From positions 186,001 through 250,000 of the forward strand of contig CANKZM010000006.1 in the NCBI GenBank assembly GCA_947488305.1: a stretch of 64,000 nucleotides of DNA, read 5' to 3'. The number at the start of each line of letters is the position of its first letter. Positions within the stretch are counted from its first letter, which is position 1. Made by a program: the position numbers and the translations under genes. Below are positions 9,484-19,455 of the stretch, piece after piece. Source of the stretch: an uncultured Roseobacter sp. (GTDB lineage: Bacteria > Pseudomonadota > Alphaproteobacteria > Rhodobacterales > Rhodobacteraceae). The notes under the pieces were generated by a model that had not been told where the DNA came from, did no database searches, and was given only the letters and a program-made list of their open reading frames with translations.

Positions 9484-9983
9484 GAAAGCACCTCATAAGG
9501 ATTGGGACCGTATTGGTTCTGGCCGGGTTGGCTGGGGCGAGTGAGCCACCAGAGGACGAAAAGGGGAGAGAGCGCAATGATGATACCTGCAATGACCATG
9601 ATCGCGCCCACGATCCCGTCTGGCATGATAAACTCACCACTGGCACCCAGTTCATCGGGCCCAAAAAGGCCGATGAAAGTGATAAATCCAATGATCGCGA
9701 TCAAAGGGTAAAAGAGATACAGGCCCGAGCGGCCCGTGTCGTGCATGCGGCGAAAGCCGACGGCGATACTGGGGATGAAGGTCGCGATGTTGAAGGCCCC
9801 AGAAAGCAGCGTCGGTCCGTCTTGGGCGCCTGTAATGCCGTTGATGAAGCTTTCGGTGAACCCGGCAACGAAACCGCCAAGAAGACAGAACAGAAAGAAC
9901 CACCAGTATTCCGACCGCGAGGCACGACCGGAGAAGGTAAAATACTTGCGCAAACAGGTGATGATGGATTGGCGGAAGGTCAT
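9480..9983 (-). CDS. DUF805 family membrane protein
   Basis: 167 aa. The N-terminus (CLRKYFTFSGRASRSEYWWF) is the DUF805 signature, followed by four or five hydrophobic helices and the conserved RRMHDTGRSGLY motif in the central loop. DUF805 proteins are inner-membrane proteins of unknown role. It sits between sucD (118-bp gap) and sucA (4-nt overlap). The gap contains a strong GC-rich dyad (about 9985-10015) that may act at RNA level. Confidence 0.88.
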   Translation of the reverse strand: MTFRQSIITCLRKYFTFSGRASRSEYWWFFLFCLLGGFVAGFTESFINGITGAQDGPTLLSGAFNIATFIPSIAVGFRRMHDTGRSGLYLFYPLIAIIGFITFIGLFGPDELGASGEFIMPDGIVGAIMVIAGIIIALSPLFVLWWLTRPSQPGQNQYGPNPYEVLS

Positions 9984-10101
9984 TGGCGCGCCCCTCTTAT
10001 CGGGCAGGGGTGCGCGACCGCACGGGGTACTTTCCCGCGTGGCGCGCCTCGCATCCGGTTGGGCGTTGCTCTCGGCTTATGTGACCATCTCACCTGCAAT
10101 T

Positions 10102-10989
10102 TCAGCCCTTCGAAATTGCCTCTTGCACGGCTTCACCGAGCGTTGCGGGGCTGTCCGCCACGACGATACCGGCGGCGCGCATAGCTTCGATCTTGTCCTC
10201 GGCACCACCTTTGCCACCGGCAACAATTGCGCCCGCGTGGCCCATGCGGCGGCCCGGAGGGGCGGTGCGGCCAGCGATAAACCCGGCGGTGGGCTTCCAG
10301 CGGCCTGCCTTCTTTTCGTCGGCCAGGAATTGCGCCGCGTCTTCCTCAGCTGAGCCGCCGATTTCGCCGATCATGATGATGCTCTCGGTTTCGGGGTCGG
10401 CAAGGAACATCTCCAGCACGTCGATATGCTCGGTGCCCTTGATCGGGTCGCCCCCGATGCCTACCGCCGTGGACTGCCCGTAGCCCAGATCAGTCGTCTG
10501 TTTCACTGCCTCGTAGGTCAGCGTGCCCGAACGCGAGACGACACCGCAGGAACCACGCTTGTGGATATGTCCCGGCATGATGCCGATCTTGCAGGCATCC
10601 GGCGTGATGACACCTGGGCAGTTTGGCCCGATCAACCGGCTCGAAGATCCTTCAAGCGACCGCTGCACTTTCATCATGTCGAGCACCGGGATGCCTTCGG
10701 TGATGCAGACGATCAGTTCCATTTCGGCGTCGATGGCCTCCAGGATCGAATCCGCGGCAAAGGGGGGTGGAACGTAGATCACGGACGCGTTCGCTTCGGT
10801 TTTGGCCTTGGCCTCATGCACGGAGTTAAAGACCGGCAAGTCGAGGTGCGTCTGTCCGCCCTTGCCGGGCGTCACGCCACCGACCATCTTGGTGCCGTAA
10901 GCGATCGCCTGTTCGGTGTGGAACGTGCCCTGCGAGCCGGTCAGGCCCTGGCAGATCACCTTGGTGTTTTCGTCAATAAGTACGGCCAT
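10102..10989 (-). CDS. sucD: Succinyl-CoA synthetase alpha subunit (ADP-forming)
   Basis: 295 aa. A CoA-binding Rossmann domain occupies the N-terminal half ([20 protein letters not shown]). The ligase domain contains the phosphorylated histidine H251 in [14 protein letters not shown], and GPNCPG at about 121-126. It pairs with SucC to make ATP or GTP from succinyl-CoA. Unusually it is separated from sucC by two secreted-protein genes. A strong purine-rich Shine-Dalgarno (GAAGAAGGAAG) precedes the ATG. Confidence 0.97.
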   Translation of the reverse strand: MAVLIDENTKVICQGLTGSQGTFHTEQAIAYGTKMVGGVTPGKGGQTHLDLPVFNSVHEAKAKTEANASVIYVPPPFAADSILEAIDAEMELIVCITEGIPVLDMMKVQRSLEGSSSRLIGPNCPGVITPDACKIGIMPGHIHKRGSCGVVSRSGTLTYEAVKQTTDLGYGQSTAVGIGGDPIKGTEHIDVLEMFLADPETESIIMIGEIGGSAEEDAAQFLADEKKAGRWKPTAGFIAGRTAPPGRRMGHAGAIVAGGKGGAEDKIEAMRAAGIVVADSPATLGEAVQEAISKG

Positions 10990-11010
10990 GTTGCTTCCTT
11001 CTTCTTTCGA

Positions 11011-11994
11011 TTACCCGACCACGCTCACGGTGATCCGGCTTGTTCCATTTTCGATACAGGTTGCCCGACCTTGGGAATGTGCGTCCTCGAAGGTCAGGAA
11101 TACGGGCGGGTCAATGCGGCCCTCGGCATAGTAGCCGCCGCACCCATAGTGGTTGTCCGGGGTGTAGACGTATATGCCCGGCGCAACCGAGTTCAGCGCG
11201 GCACCGGCGATTTGAACGGTGACGGCGGGGCCAACGTAATTTGTCTCGACAGTGCAGACGCCGGATCCGACTTCCACCGAGACGGCGTTATCCGGCGTGA
11301 AATAGACCTTGTCCGTGTCCGAGCCGCCGGTCTCGAAGCCGAACTCGAACCCATGGGCTTCAAGCGCTGTGGCGACAGTGTCGCGGCTGAAGAACTGGCG
11401 CAGGCAGACATCTACCGCCTTCGACAGTGCGGTTCGGACCTGCGGCAGCGAGACGCTGGCGTCGCCCTGCGAAAGTTTGCGCGTAGTCAGCCCCTGTGGC
11501 ACTCCCGAAAAGGCAAAGCCCACGACGTCACCCTGCGCCGTCGGATAGGCGATCAGATCCGCCTGGTAGGGTGCGCCGGTGACCGTGTAGCGTCGGCTCA
11601 TGCCCTGCGGAACCGGCGCGGGCACAAGCCCGGTGAGAAAGCTCAACTCCACGAATTTGTCTGCTGTCAGGGCGCCGAGGCCGCGCCTGATGCTGGGACC
11701 AAAGGCCATACAATGCGCAGCACCGCTGGCGTCTGGCAGCTTGATCTCGATGGTGCGGTCGGTGCCGTTCCTGGCCATCCGAAACACGCCCGGCGCGATC
11801 TCGGTCAGGGCGCCCCAGTTGCGGGTCCGAATCTGCTCAAGCGATGCGTCCAGTTGCGCCAGACGCGTGGCGTCCCGGAAGCCTTGCGCGCTCAGAAGAC
11901 AAACGCGCAGATCGTTGGCCGCGCTGATTTCCACGGGCGTTTGCGCCGCGAGAGGTGCGGCGAGAAGAAGGGATATGACGAGCGTGCGGATCAT
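11011..11994 (-). CDS. Secreted hypothetical protein within the suc operon
   Basis: 327 aa with a signal peptide (MIRTLVISLLLAAPLAAQ, likely cut near residue 17). The mature protein has about six cysteines and a two-part, beta-rich character; I recognise no named domain. The start overlaps the stop of the upstream secreted-protein gene as ATGA. It lies between sucC and sucD, so it is probably exported to the periplasm during TCA-cycle expression. Function unknown. Confidence 0.75.
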   Translation of the reverse strand: MIRTLVISLLLAAPLAAQTPVEISAANDLRVCLLSAQGFRDATRLAQLDASLEQIRTRNWGALTEIAPGVFRMARNGTDRTIEIKLPDASGAAHCMAFGPSIRRGLGALTADKFVELSFLTGLVPAPVPQGMSRRYTVTGAPYQADLIAYPTAQGDVVGFAFSGVPQGLTTRKLSQGDASVSLPQVRTALSKAVDVCLRQFFSRDTVATALEAHGFEFGFETGGSDTDKVYFTPDNAVSVEVGSGVCTVETNYVGPAVTVQIAGAALNSVAPGIYVYTPDNHYGCGGYYAEGRIDPPVFLTFEDAHSQGRATCIENGTSRITVSVVG

Positions 11995-12608
11995 TGCCAG
12001 TCCTCACGCAACACTGTCGCCGCCATGTAAAGCGACAGTAAACCTTGCCCGAAACTGAATTCGATAAACTCTGGTCGCGTGCCTAAAGCACCTTCAAGAA
12101 AATAAGTTGTCGCGCCCTCCAGCCCATCGTAGTTTGGCTCCGCCTGTCCGTTTCGAACAGCTGCATCGACAAGGGACATCTTGCCGCCAAACAATTCTAC
12201 GCCATCAGACTGCGAAACGAGTTGCTGCAAGGCTTCGGCCAGACTTTCGGACGAAAACGGCTGGTTGTCTTCTAATCGACCGATCTCGCATTGCACGCTT
12301 GCGGCGCGACTGCCGATGAGAATCACCACGTTTCGAGATCGTTCCACGAAACCATTGAAGCCTTCAATTCGATCTGTCACTTCGCCGCCGTCGGTTCCGT
12401 ATTGAAAGTACCCCAAGTCGGCAGATGGAAAATTGTCGCGCGCGGTTTCAGGGTTTACCAACAAAGGAGCACAGACTTCGGAAAACTCGGCCCATGCAGA
12501 TAGCAACAGTGCCTGCGGTGAAGACGTGTCAGCGCCAGCAGGACAGACAAGTGCTGACGACAGGCACCAAGCCGTCAGCAATGTCGTTTTTGAACGAAGA
12601 CGCAGCAA
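11991..12608 (-). CDS. Secreted hypothetical protein following sucC
   Basis: 205 aa reading from a TTG codon 3 nt after the sucC stop, with AAGGG upstream as a plausible ribosome-binding site. It has a signal peptide (hydrophobic TTLLTAWCLSSALV, cleavage near PAGA-DT) and two or three cysteines. There is no family I can name. It is probably coupled to sucC upstream and to the secreted protein downstream (ATGA overlap). The TTG start is the best available because no ATG lies in frame upstream of the signal peptide. Confidence 0.65.
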   Translation of the reverse strand: MLRLRSKTTLLTAWCLSSALVCPAGADTSSPQALLLSAWAEFSEVCAPLLVNPETARDNFPSADLGYFQYGTDGGEVTDRIEGFNGFVERSRNVVILIGSRAASVQCEIGRLEDNQPFSSESLAEALQQLVSQSDGVELFGGKMSLVDAAVRNGQAEPNYDGLEGATTYFLEGALGTRPEFIEFSFGQGLLSLYMAATVLREDWQ

Positions 12609-12611
12609 CGT

Positions 12612-13805
12612 TCAGCCCTTGACGGCTTTCACGATCTTCTGAGCGCCGTCTTTCAGATCATCCGCGGCGATGACATCAACATCGGAGTTGTTGATGATGT
12701 CCTTACCCTGCTGCACGTTAGTGCCCTCAAGGCGCACGACAAGAGGCACTTGCAAACCGACTTCTTTCACTGCAGCGACCACGCCTTCCGCGATGACATC
12801 ACAGCGCATGATCCCACCGAAGATGTTGACGAGGATGCCTTTGACATTCGGATCCGAGGTGATGATCTTAAACGCCTCGGTTACTTTCTCCTTGGTTGCA
12901 CCACCGCCCACGTCGAGGAAGTTCGCAGGTTCCGCCCCATAGAGCTTGATGATGTCCATCGTCGCCATCGCAAGCCCCGCGCCGTTCACCATACAGCCGA
13001 TCTCACCATCCAGCGCGATGTAGTTCAGGTCGTATTTTGACGCTTCAAGTTCCTTGGGGTCTTCTTCGGTCACATCGCGCAGTTCGGAAACATCCGCATG
13101 CCGATAAATCGCATTCCCGTCGAAGGCCACTTTGGCATCCAGTACTTTGAGATCACCGCTGTCGGTCACGATCAACGGATTGATCTCCAGCATTTCCATG
13201 TCTTTTTCCACAAAGGCTTTGTAAAGCAGCCCCATCAGACCGACGCATTGTTTGACCTGCTTGCCTTCCAGACCCAGCGCGAATGCGACGCGCCGACCAT
13301 GAAAGGCCTGGTACCCGGTCGCTGGGTCAACAGAAAAGCTCAGAATCTTTTCCGGTGTTGCTGCGGCAACCTCTTCGATGTCCATGCCGCCTTCGGTTGA
13401 GCACACAAAACTGATGCGGCTGGTCTGACGATCAACAAGCAGTGCCAGGTACATTTCGGTTTCGATGCCAGAGCCGTCTTCGATGTAGATACGGTTGACT
13501 TGCTTTCCGGCAGGGCCGGTCTGGTGCGTGACAAGAGTGCGTCCCAGCATCTTCTTGGCTTCCTCAGACGCCTCTTCCACCGATTTCGTCAGCCGGACCC
13601 CGCCCTTTTCGCCAGCGTCTGCCTCCTTGAAGCTGCCCTTGCCACGGCCGCCCGCGTGAATCTGAGCTTTGACAACCCACATTGGCCCATCGAGCGCCCC
13701 GGCGGCTGTTTTGGCGTCTTCTGCCTTGAGCACAACGCGTCCGTCTGAAACAGGTGCGCCGTAGCTGCGCAAAAGTGCCTTGGCTTGATATTCGTGGATG
13801 TTCAT
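12612..13805 (-). CDS. sucC: Succinyl-CoA synthetase beta subunit
   Basis: 397 aa, the usual SucC length, starting [19 protein letters not shown]; a 25-codon in-frame extension upstream is rejected because this N-terminus is canonical. It has an N-terminal ATP-grasp domain ([12 protein letters not shown]) and a C-terminal CoA-ligase domain ([29 protein letters not shown]). It is the first gene of the operon running to lpdA, with a paired palindromic operator 105-143 bp upstream. Confidence 0.97.
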   Translation of the reverse strand: MNIHEYQAKALLRSYGAPVSDGRVVLKAEDAKTAAGALDGPMWVVKAQIHAGGRGKGSFKEADAGEKGGVRLTKSVEEASEEAKKMLGRTLVTHQTGPAGKQVNRIYIEDGSGIETEMYLALLVDRQTSRISFVCSTEGGMDIEEVAAATPEKILSFSVDPATGYQAFHGRRVAFALGLEGKQVKQCVGLMGLLYKAFVEKDMEMLEINPLIVTDSGDLKVLDAKVAFDGNAIYRHADVSELRDVTEEDPKELEASKYDLNYIALDGEIGCMVNGAGLAMATMDIIKLYGAEPANFLDVGGGATKEKVTEAFKIITSDPNVKGILVNIFGGIMRCDVIAEGVVAAVKEVGLQVPLVVRLEGTNVQQGKDIINNSDVDVIAADDLKDGAQKIVKAVKG

Positions 13806-13909
13806 GAGGTGTGTCCCGACTAGCTTCGTTTGACCACTTATAGGCACGTCAAAAACCAGTCTGAAAAGACCTTTTCGCAAAATTCACCGATTAGCGCTCG
13901 AAAATCTAA

Positions 13910-13948
13910 TTTTTGTGATCACACGGTCAAAAAGTGTGATCACAAAAA
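13910..13948. promoter_or_regulatory. Paired TGTGATCACA operator upstream of sucC
   Basis: TGTGATCACA occurs at 13914-13923 and again at 13935-13944, 21 bp apart (about two helical turns). Together they form a perfect 15-bp inverted repeat (arms TTTTTGTGATCACAC and its complement, 9-nt spacer). The same double site with the same 21-bp spacing lies upstream of sdhC. Spacing and symmetry suggest two dimers binding one face of the DNA. The regulator is unidentified; GT-GATC-AC half-site geometry would suit a GntR/FadR-type protein, but this is inference. Confidence 0.75.
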
Positions 13949-14042
13949 TCCTTGGCTCCCGGAAATGCTGTAGAATCAACTTGTTTTCTTAAAAATATTG
14001 CGACCTTCGGAGTTCGCGGATTGCTGTGCCAGACAAAGGAAC

Positions 14043-14069
14043 AAAAAAGCCGGCCCATTTGGGCCGGCT
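14043..14069 (-). terminator. Rho-independent terminator of mdh
   Basis: Read on the minus strand, a 9-bp stem AGCCGGCCC / GGGCCGGCT with a 4-nt loop is followed by a run of six T, 23 bp after the mdh stop codon. This separates the mdh transcript from the sucC operon downstream, so sucC needs its own promoter, consistent with the operator at 13910-13948. Confidence 0.9.
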
Positions 14070-14091
14070 CGATGTTGGGCGTAAGGCTCGC

Positions 14092-15945
<1,854 letters not shown>

Positions 15946-15979
15946 CCGGGCGTCGCTGCTGTGCGAAGTCGGTCCTATT

Positions 15980-16002
15980 GGTGGCGCAGCTTGCGCGCCA
16001 CC
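15980..16002. terminator. Hairpin between convergent genes
   Basis: An 8-bp inverted repeat GGTGGCGC / GCGCCACC with a 7-nt loop lies between the convergent TSUP gene and the secreted-protein gene ending at 16015. A short T-containing tract follows on the + strand. It is a plausible terminator for the TSUP transcript, but the U-tract is weak. Confidence 0.5.
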
Positions 16003-16014
16003 TTTACCGGGGCC

Positions 16015-16350
16015 TCAGACGTCTTCTTTGCCCTTCGCCGGCAGAACTTCTGCAAGTGTCTCGAAGGACTGGCCGGATGCTACTAAGCATGTCAAACCGT
16101 TCGGGGTGGTCACGGTAATTGTCCAAGTGCCGGTCTCGTCAGATGCAAAAACCTCGACGACAGAGTTGTTTGCGCCGAGCCCCATGGACTGACGTGTCTC
16201 TCCATAACCATCTGCCAAGCGGTCAACAACCGCTTCGCGAGGGCCGCAATTACGCGCGTTTTGCGCTGCTGCGTCCGTCACGGAGGCAATATACAGTGCG
16301 GCGGCCGCAGTCAGCGCGCCCAAATGTAAAGCTTTCACAGTACGGTTCAT
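16015..16350 (-). CDS. Small secreted hypothetical protein
   Basis: 111 aa from MNRTVKALHL, with GAGGCAG upstream; 13 extra in-frame codons are possible but would spoil the signal peptide. It has a signal peptide (GALTAAAALYIASVTDAAAQ) followed by a small domain with two cysteines (NCGPREAVVDRLADGYGE and TPNGLTCLVASGQSFE) that could form one disulfide. I know no characterised family. Confidence 0.7.
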   Translation of the reverse strand: MNRTVKALHLGALTAAAALYIASVTDAAAQNARNCGPREAVVDRLADGYGETRQSMGLGANNSVVEVFASDETGTWTITVTTPNGLTCLVASGQSFETLAEVLPAKGKEDV

Positions 16351-16573
16351 TTCAAACTGCCTCATTTCAAGGGCGGTACCTTTGGTCATCTGGCCGAGCC
16401 GGTTACCCGGCGATGACCGGGCAACCCCGGTTCAAGAAACATCGAGCGCACCCAATTCTGTCGAGCCTCGAGCGGTTTTACCGCTTTGGCCTTGGCTCCG
16501 GTGTTCGATGCCCAACCATCCCGTGCAGGATTGAAATAATGGTTAATCCTGCGCACGCAAAAGATTCCAATTT

Positions 16574-16600
16574 GAATTTTGCTGCGGTGCGGCAAAATTC
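16574..16600. promoter_or_regulatory. Inverted repeat GAATTTTGC-N9-GCAAAATTC upstream of mcl2
   Basis: Perfect 9-bp arms are separated by 9 nt. As RNA, further GC pairing inside the spacer would extend the stem to about 12 bp. It lies 15 bp upstream of the element shared with ccr and about 110 bp upstream of the mcl2 start. The inward-facing TTTTGC / GCAAAA halves resemble in style the TTTGC/GCAAA sites of RamB/PccR-type (ScfR) regulators of acyl-CoA metabolism. That link is inference. Confidence 0.5.
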
Positions 16601-16614
16601 CTCTTGAAGTTTCG

Positions 16615-16630
16615 TTAAAAAAATGCACCT
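16615..16630 (+). promoter_or_regulatory. EMC-pathway promoter element upstream of mcl2
   Basis: TTAAAAAAATGCACCT here matches TTACAAAAATGCACCT upstream of ccr (30970-30985) at 15 of 16 positions, including 12 consecutive bases. Both copies are in the same orientation, 80 and 94 bp from the respective start codons. GCAA and AT-rich stretches follow in both. It is a candidate activator site or promoter box for ethylmalonyl-CoA pathway genes. Confidence 0.55.
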
Positions 16631-16710
16631 GTGCGCGCAACTTTATAACGCGTCGAAAATGGTGAGTACCGTCGTCGTTTGCGGCGTCTTAAAAAACAAG
16701 AGGTCCCTTT

Positions 16711-17568
16711 ATGCCCCTTCGTGCCAATCCATTGCGATCCGTTCTCTACATTCCGGGGTCGAAGCCAAGAGCCTTGGAAAAGGCACGCAAGCTCGATGTT
16801 GATGCCATAATCTTTGATCTGGAAGATGCTGTGGCGCCTGATGAAAAGGAAGCGGCCCGGGCAACACTGTCTGACGCGTTGACGAATGGGGGCTACGGCG
16901 GGCGGCTAAAGATCATTCGCATCAATGGTCTGGATACCGAATGGGGTCCGGAGGATGCCAGACTGGCAGGCGCCATGAGACCGGACGCAGTCCTTTTGCC
17001 AAAGGTGAACGGGACAAACGATCTGGATGCACTGGCAGAAATCACGGGAGATACGCCGCTTTGGGCGATGATGGAAACACCGCTGGGCATAATGAATGCC
17101 CCAGACATCGCCGCGCATCGCCTGTGTAGCGGAATGGTCATGGGCACCAATGATCTGGCGAAAGACATGGGCGCGCGTTTCCGCGCGGACCGTCTGCCGT
17201 TGCTGACTGGTCTGGGCTTGTGCGTTCTGGCTGCGAAGGCCCACGGCGTTGCAATTGTTGATGGCGTCTACAATGCTTTCAAGGATGACGCAGGCCTTGC
17301 AGAAGAATGCGAACAAGGCCGTGATATGGGTTTTGACGGAAAAACATTGATCCATCCGGCCCAAATCGACATCACCAATGCTGCCTTCGCACCAAGCGAT
17401 ACAGAGATTGATCTGGCCGAGCGTCAAATCGCTGCCTACACCGCAGCTCTTTGCGAAGGACAGGCGGTTGCGGTGGTCGACGGCAGGATCGTCGAAAACC
17501 TACATGTTGCAACTGCCCGCGAAACACTGGCAAAGAGGGACGCTATAGCAGCGTCAAAAGCGGAATGA
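16711..17568 (+). CDS. mcl2: (3S)-malyl-CoA thioesterase (Mcl2-like, HpcH/HpaI family)
   Basis: 285 aa citrate lyase beta-like protein. The N-terminus (RSVLYIPGSKPRALEKARKL) and metal-site regions (DAIIFDLEDAVAPDEKEAAR, AMMETPLGIMNAPDIA, GKTLIHPAQID) are family hallmarks. Length and sequence fit the short malyl-CoA thioesterase of Rhodobacter (Mcl2) rather than the roughly 318-aa malyl-CoA/methylmalyl-CoA lyase Mcl1. It hydrolyses malyl-CoA to malate and CoA, the last step of glyoxylate plus acetyl-CoA condensation in the EMC pathway. Being in one operon with mch supports this role. A malyl/citramalyl-CoA lyase is the alternative. Confidence 0.82.
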   Translation: MPLRANPLRSVLYIPGSKPRALEKARKLDVDAIIFDLEDAVAPDEKEAARATLSDALTNGGYGGRLKIIRINGLDTEWGPEDARLAGAMRPDAVLLPKVNGTNDLDALAEITGDTPLWAMMETPLGIMNAPDIAAHRLCSGMVMGTNDLAKDMGARFRADRLPLLTGLGLCVLAAKAHGVAIVDGVYNAFKDDAGLAEECEQGRDMGFDGKTLIHPAQIDITNAAFAPSDTEIDLAERQIAAYTAALCEGQAVAVVDGRIVENLHVATARETLAKRDAIAASKAE

Positions 17569-17572
17569 ACCG

Positions 17573-18130
17573 ATGCCATTATTGATACTAGGACTCGTCC
17601 TCTGGACACTCGCCCATTACTTCAAACGTCTCATGCCGGAGGTCCGCGCATCTTTGGGCAATGCCGGAAAAGGTCTCGTCGCTGCAGCCATTCTCGGTAG
17701 TTTGGTGCTGATGGTGATGGGATATCGATCGGCAGATTTCATCCCGGTCTGGACGCCTCCGACGTTCATGGTGCATATCAACAACACGCTGATGTTGCTG
17801 GCATTCTGGGTCTACGGATCAGGTGCTGCAAAGGGGGCAAAAGTCTGGCCAGGTTACAAGATGCGCCACCCCCAGCTGACTGCGGTCAAAATCTGGGCAG
17901 CCGCGCATTTATTGGCAAATGGTGATCTGGCGTCGATCTTGTTGTTTGGCGGTATTCTGGCCTGGGCAGTCGGGTCCGTCATTCTGATCAACAAGGCGGA
18001 GCCGGAGTGGACGCCGTCGGAACACGCCGGATCGGCTGGATATATCCGACACGCGGTGATCACTTTGGTCATTTTTGCAGTTGTGGCCGGCATTCACATT
18101 TGGCTTGGGGTATGGCCTTTCCCGGTCTGA
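17573..18130 (+). CDS. NnrU family membrane protein
   Basis: 185 aa with about five to six TM helices. LGLVLWTLAHYFKRLMPEVR at the N-terminus and MRHPQLTAVKIWAAAHLLANGDLASILLFGG are NnrU signatures. Characterised NnrU is associated with nitric-oxide reduction in Rhodobacter, but many members occur away from denitrification genes. Here it is 4 bp after mcl2 and upstream of mch, so it is co-expressed with EMC enzymes. A haem or methyltransferase-like role related to isoprenylcysteine methyltransferases is possible but unproven. Confidence 0.88.
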   Translation: MPLLILGLVLWTLAHYFKRLMPEVRASLGNAGKGLVAAAILGSLVLMVMGYRSADFIPVWTPPTFMVHINNTLMLLAFWVYGSGAAKGAKVWPGYKMRHPQLTAVKIWAAAHLLANGDLASILLFGGILAWAVGSVILINKAEPEWTPSEHAGSAGYIRHAVITLVIFAVVAGIHIWLGVWPFPV

Positions 18131-18143
18131 GTTGGAGGACATC

Positions 18144-18347
18144 ATGAAGCTCTATCGCTTCCTTTCCGCGGAAGACACGTCTGCCTTCTGCCACAAGGTG
18201 ACCGAGGCCTTGAACAAGGGCTGGGCGCTCCACGGCAGCCCCACGCAAACCTGGGATCATGCGGCGGGCGTGATGCGGTGCGGTCAGGCTGTCACAAAAG
18301 AGGCGCCCGGGACATACAGCGCTGATATCAGGCTGGGAGAGCAGTAG
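18144..18347 (+). CDS. DUF1737 domain small protein
   Basis: 67 aa starting MKLYRFLSAEDTSAFCHKV after a GGAGG ribosome-binding site. The segment VTEALNKGWALHGSPTQTWD is the DUF1737 core. Function is unknown; DUF1737 proteins are small soluble proteins often found next to metabolic genes. The stop overlaps the GTG start of mch (TAGTG), so translation is coupled. Confidence 0.8.
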   Translation: MKLYRFLSAEDTSAFCHKVTEALNKGWALHGSPTQTWDHAAGVMRCGQAVTKEAPGTYSADIRLGEQ

Positions 18348-19381
18348 TGGCCACCAAAACCAATTCCGGCCGGCTCTTTGAAGACTACGCGCTGGGGCAG
18401 GTCATCCATCATGCCGTACCAAGGACGGTAAAGATGGGTGAGCGAGCGCTTTACCATATGCTTTATCCTGCAAGGCATGCGTTTTATTCCTCGGATCAGT
18501 TTGCACAAGACTGTGGGCTCCCGTTCAGTCCGCTTGACGATATGATCGCTTTCCACGTTGTCTTTGGCAAAACCGTGCCAGATATCTCTCTCAATGCGAT
18601 TGCAAACCTTGGCTATGCCGAAGGGCGATGGATCACGCCTGTCTGGCCCGGCGACACGCTACGATCTCAGTCAGAAGTCATTGGCCTGAAACAAAATTCC
18701 AACGGCAAGAGCGGCGTGGTCTGGGTTCGGACAACCGGTCTCAATCAGCATGACGAAACGGTTCTGGATTACGTACGCTGGGTCATGGTCCGCAAGCGCG
18801 ATCCGGAAGCACCCGCCCCAGAGACCACGGTGCCAGATCTGGCAAAGGCGGTTAGCGCGGATCGATTGGTGGTGCCAAAGGGCCTCGACTTCACCAACTA
18901 CAACTTCACGCTGGCAGGTGAGCCTCACCGTTGGGGCGACTACGAGGTCGGCGAAACGATTGACCACGTGGATGGCGTAACCATCGAAGAAGCAGAACAC
19001 ATGATGGCGACAAGGCTTTGGCAAAATACGGCCAAGGTTCATTTTGACACCTCCGCCCGGCCCGACGGATCGCGATTGATCTACGGTGGCCACGTCATTT
19101 CCTTGGCCCGCGCATTGTCGTTCAATGGTTTGGCCAATGCGCAGATGGTTGTTGGCCTGAACGGTGGCGCTCATGCGAATCCTTGCATCAGCGGCGACAC
19201 GGTGCGGGCGTGGTCGGAGGTATTGGAAAAAGCCGAAACCAATGCGCCAGGCGTCGGTGCAATTCGGCTGCGGCTGGTTGCCACGAAAGGGGGCGCGCCA
19301 TTCCGATTGCGTGGTGAGGACGGAAAATACCTACCGGAGGTCCTGCTCGATCTCGACTACTGGGCGTTGATGCCGATGTAA
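18347..19381 (+). CDS. mch: Mesaconyl-CoA hydratase (beta-methylmalyl-CoA dehydratase)
   Basis: 344 aa, matching the Rhodobacter Mch length, and built of two MaoC-like hotdog halves. The N-terminal half has GRLFEDYALGQVIHHAVPRTV; the C-terminal half has WGDYEVGETIDHVDGVTIEEAEH and GGHVISLARALSFNGLANA. It interconverts mesaconyl-CoA and beta-methylmalyl-CoA in the ethylmalonyl-CoA pathway. The start is GTG overlapping the DUF1737 stop. With mcl2 in the same operon and ccr and ecm nearby, the pathway assignment is strong. Confidence 0.92.
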   Translation: MATKTNSGRLFEDYALGQVIHHAVPRTVKMGERALYHMLYPARHAFYSSDQFAQDCGLPFSPLDDMIAFHVVFGKTVPDISLNAIANLGYAEGRWITPVWPGDTLRSQSEVIGLKQNSNGKSGVVWVRTTGLNQHDETVLDYVRWVMVRKRDPEAPAPETTVPDLAKAVSADRLVVPKGLDFTNYNFTLAGEPHRWGDYEVGETIDHVDGVTIEEAEHMMATRLWQNTAKVHFDTSARPDGSRLIYGGHVISLARALSFNGLANAQMVVGLNGGAHANPCISGDTVRAWSEVLEKAETNAPGVGAIRLRLVATKGGAPFRLRGEDGKYLPEVLLDLDYWALMPM

Positions 19382-19455
19382 GCGTGGCGCGATTGAGGCA
19401 CTGGAGTTTTTGAAATTCCGCTCCTAGGTTGTCTGAAACTGAGCGGAGACGTTGA

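Larger units (their letters stand above)
16351..16710. promoter_or_regulatory. Divergent intergenic region carrying the mcl2-mch operon promoter
   Basis: This is 360 bp without a credible gene. It holds two recognisable signals described as separate entries: an inverted repeat at 16574-16600 and the element shared with ccr at 16615-16630. It also has GC-rich dyads around 16400-16430. A strong ribosome-binding site (AAGAGGT) precedes mcl2. No tRNA cloverleaf or riboswitch that I can recognise is present. Confidence 0.6.

Noticed and set aside
10426-12030. 534-aa open frame on the + strand
   Set aside because: It lies antisense to sucD and the adjacent secreted-protein gene, both of which have strong evidence. 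The translation has no recognisable domain and no good ribosome-binding site. Long shadow frames are expected at this GC content.
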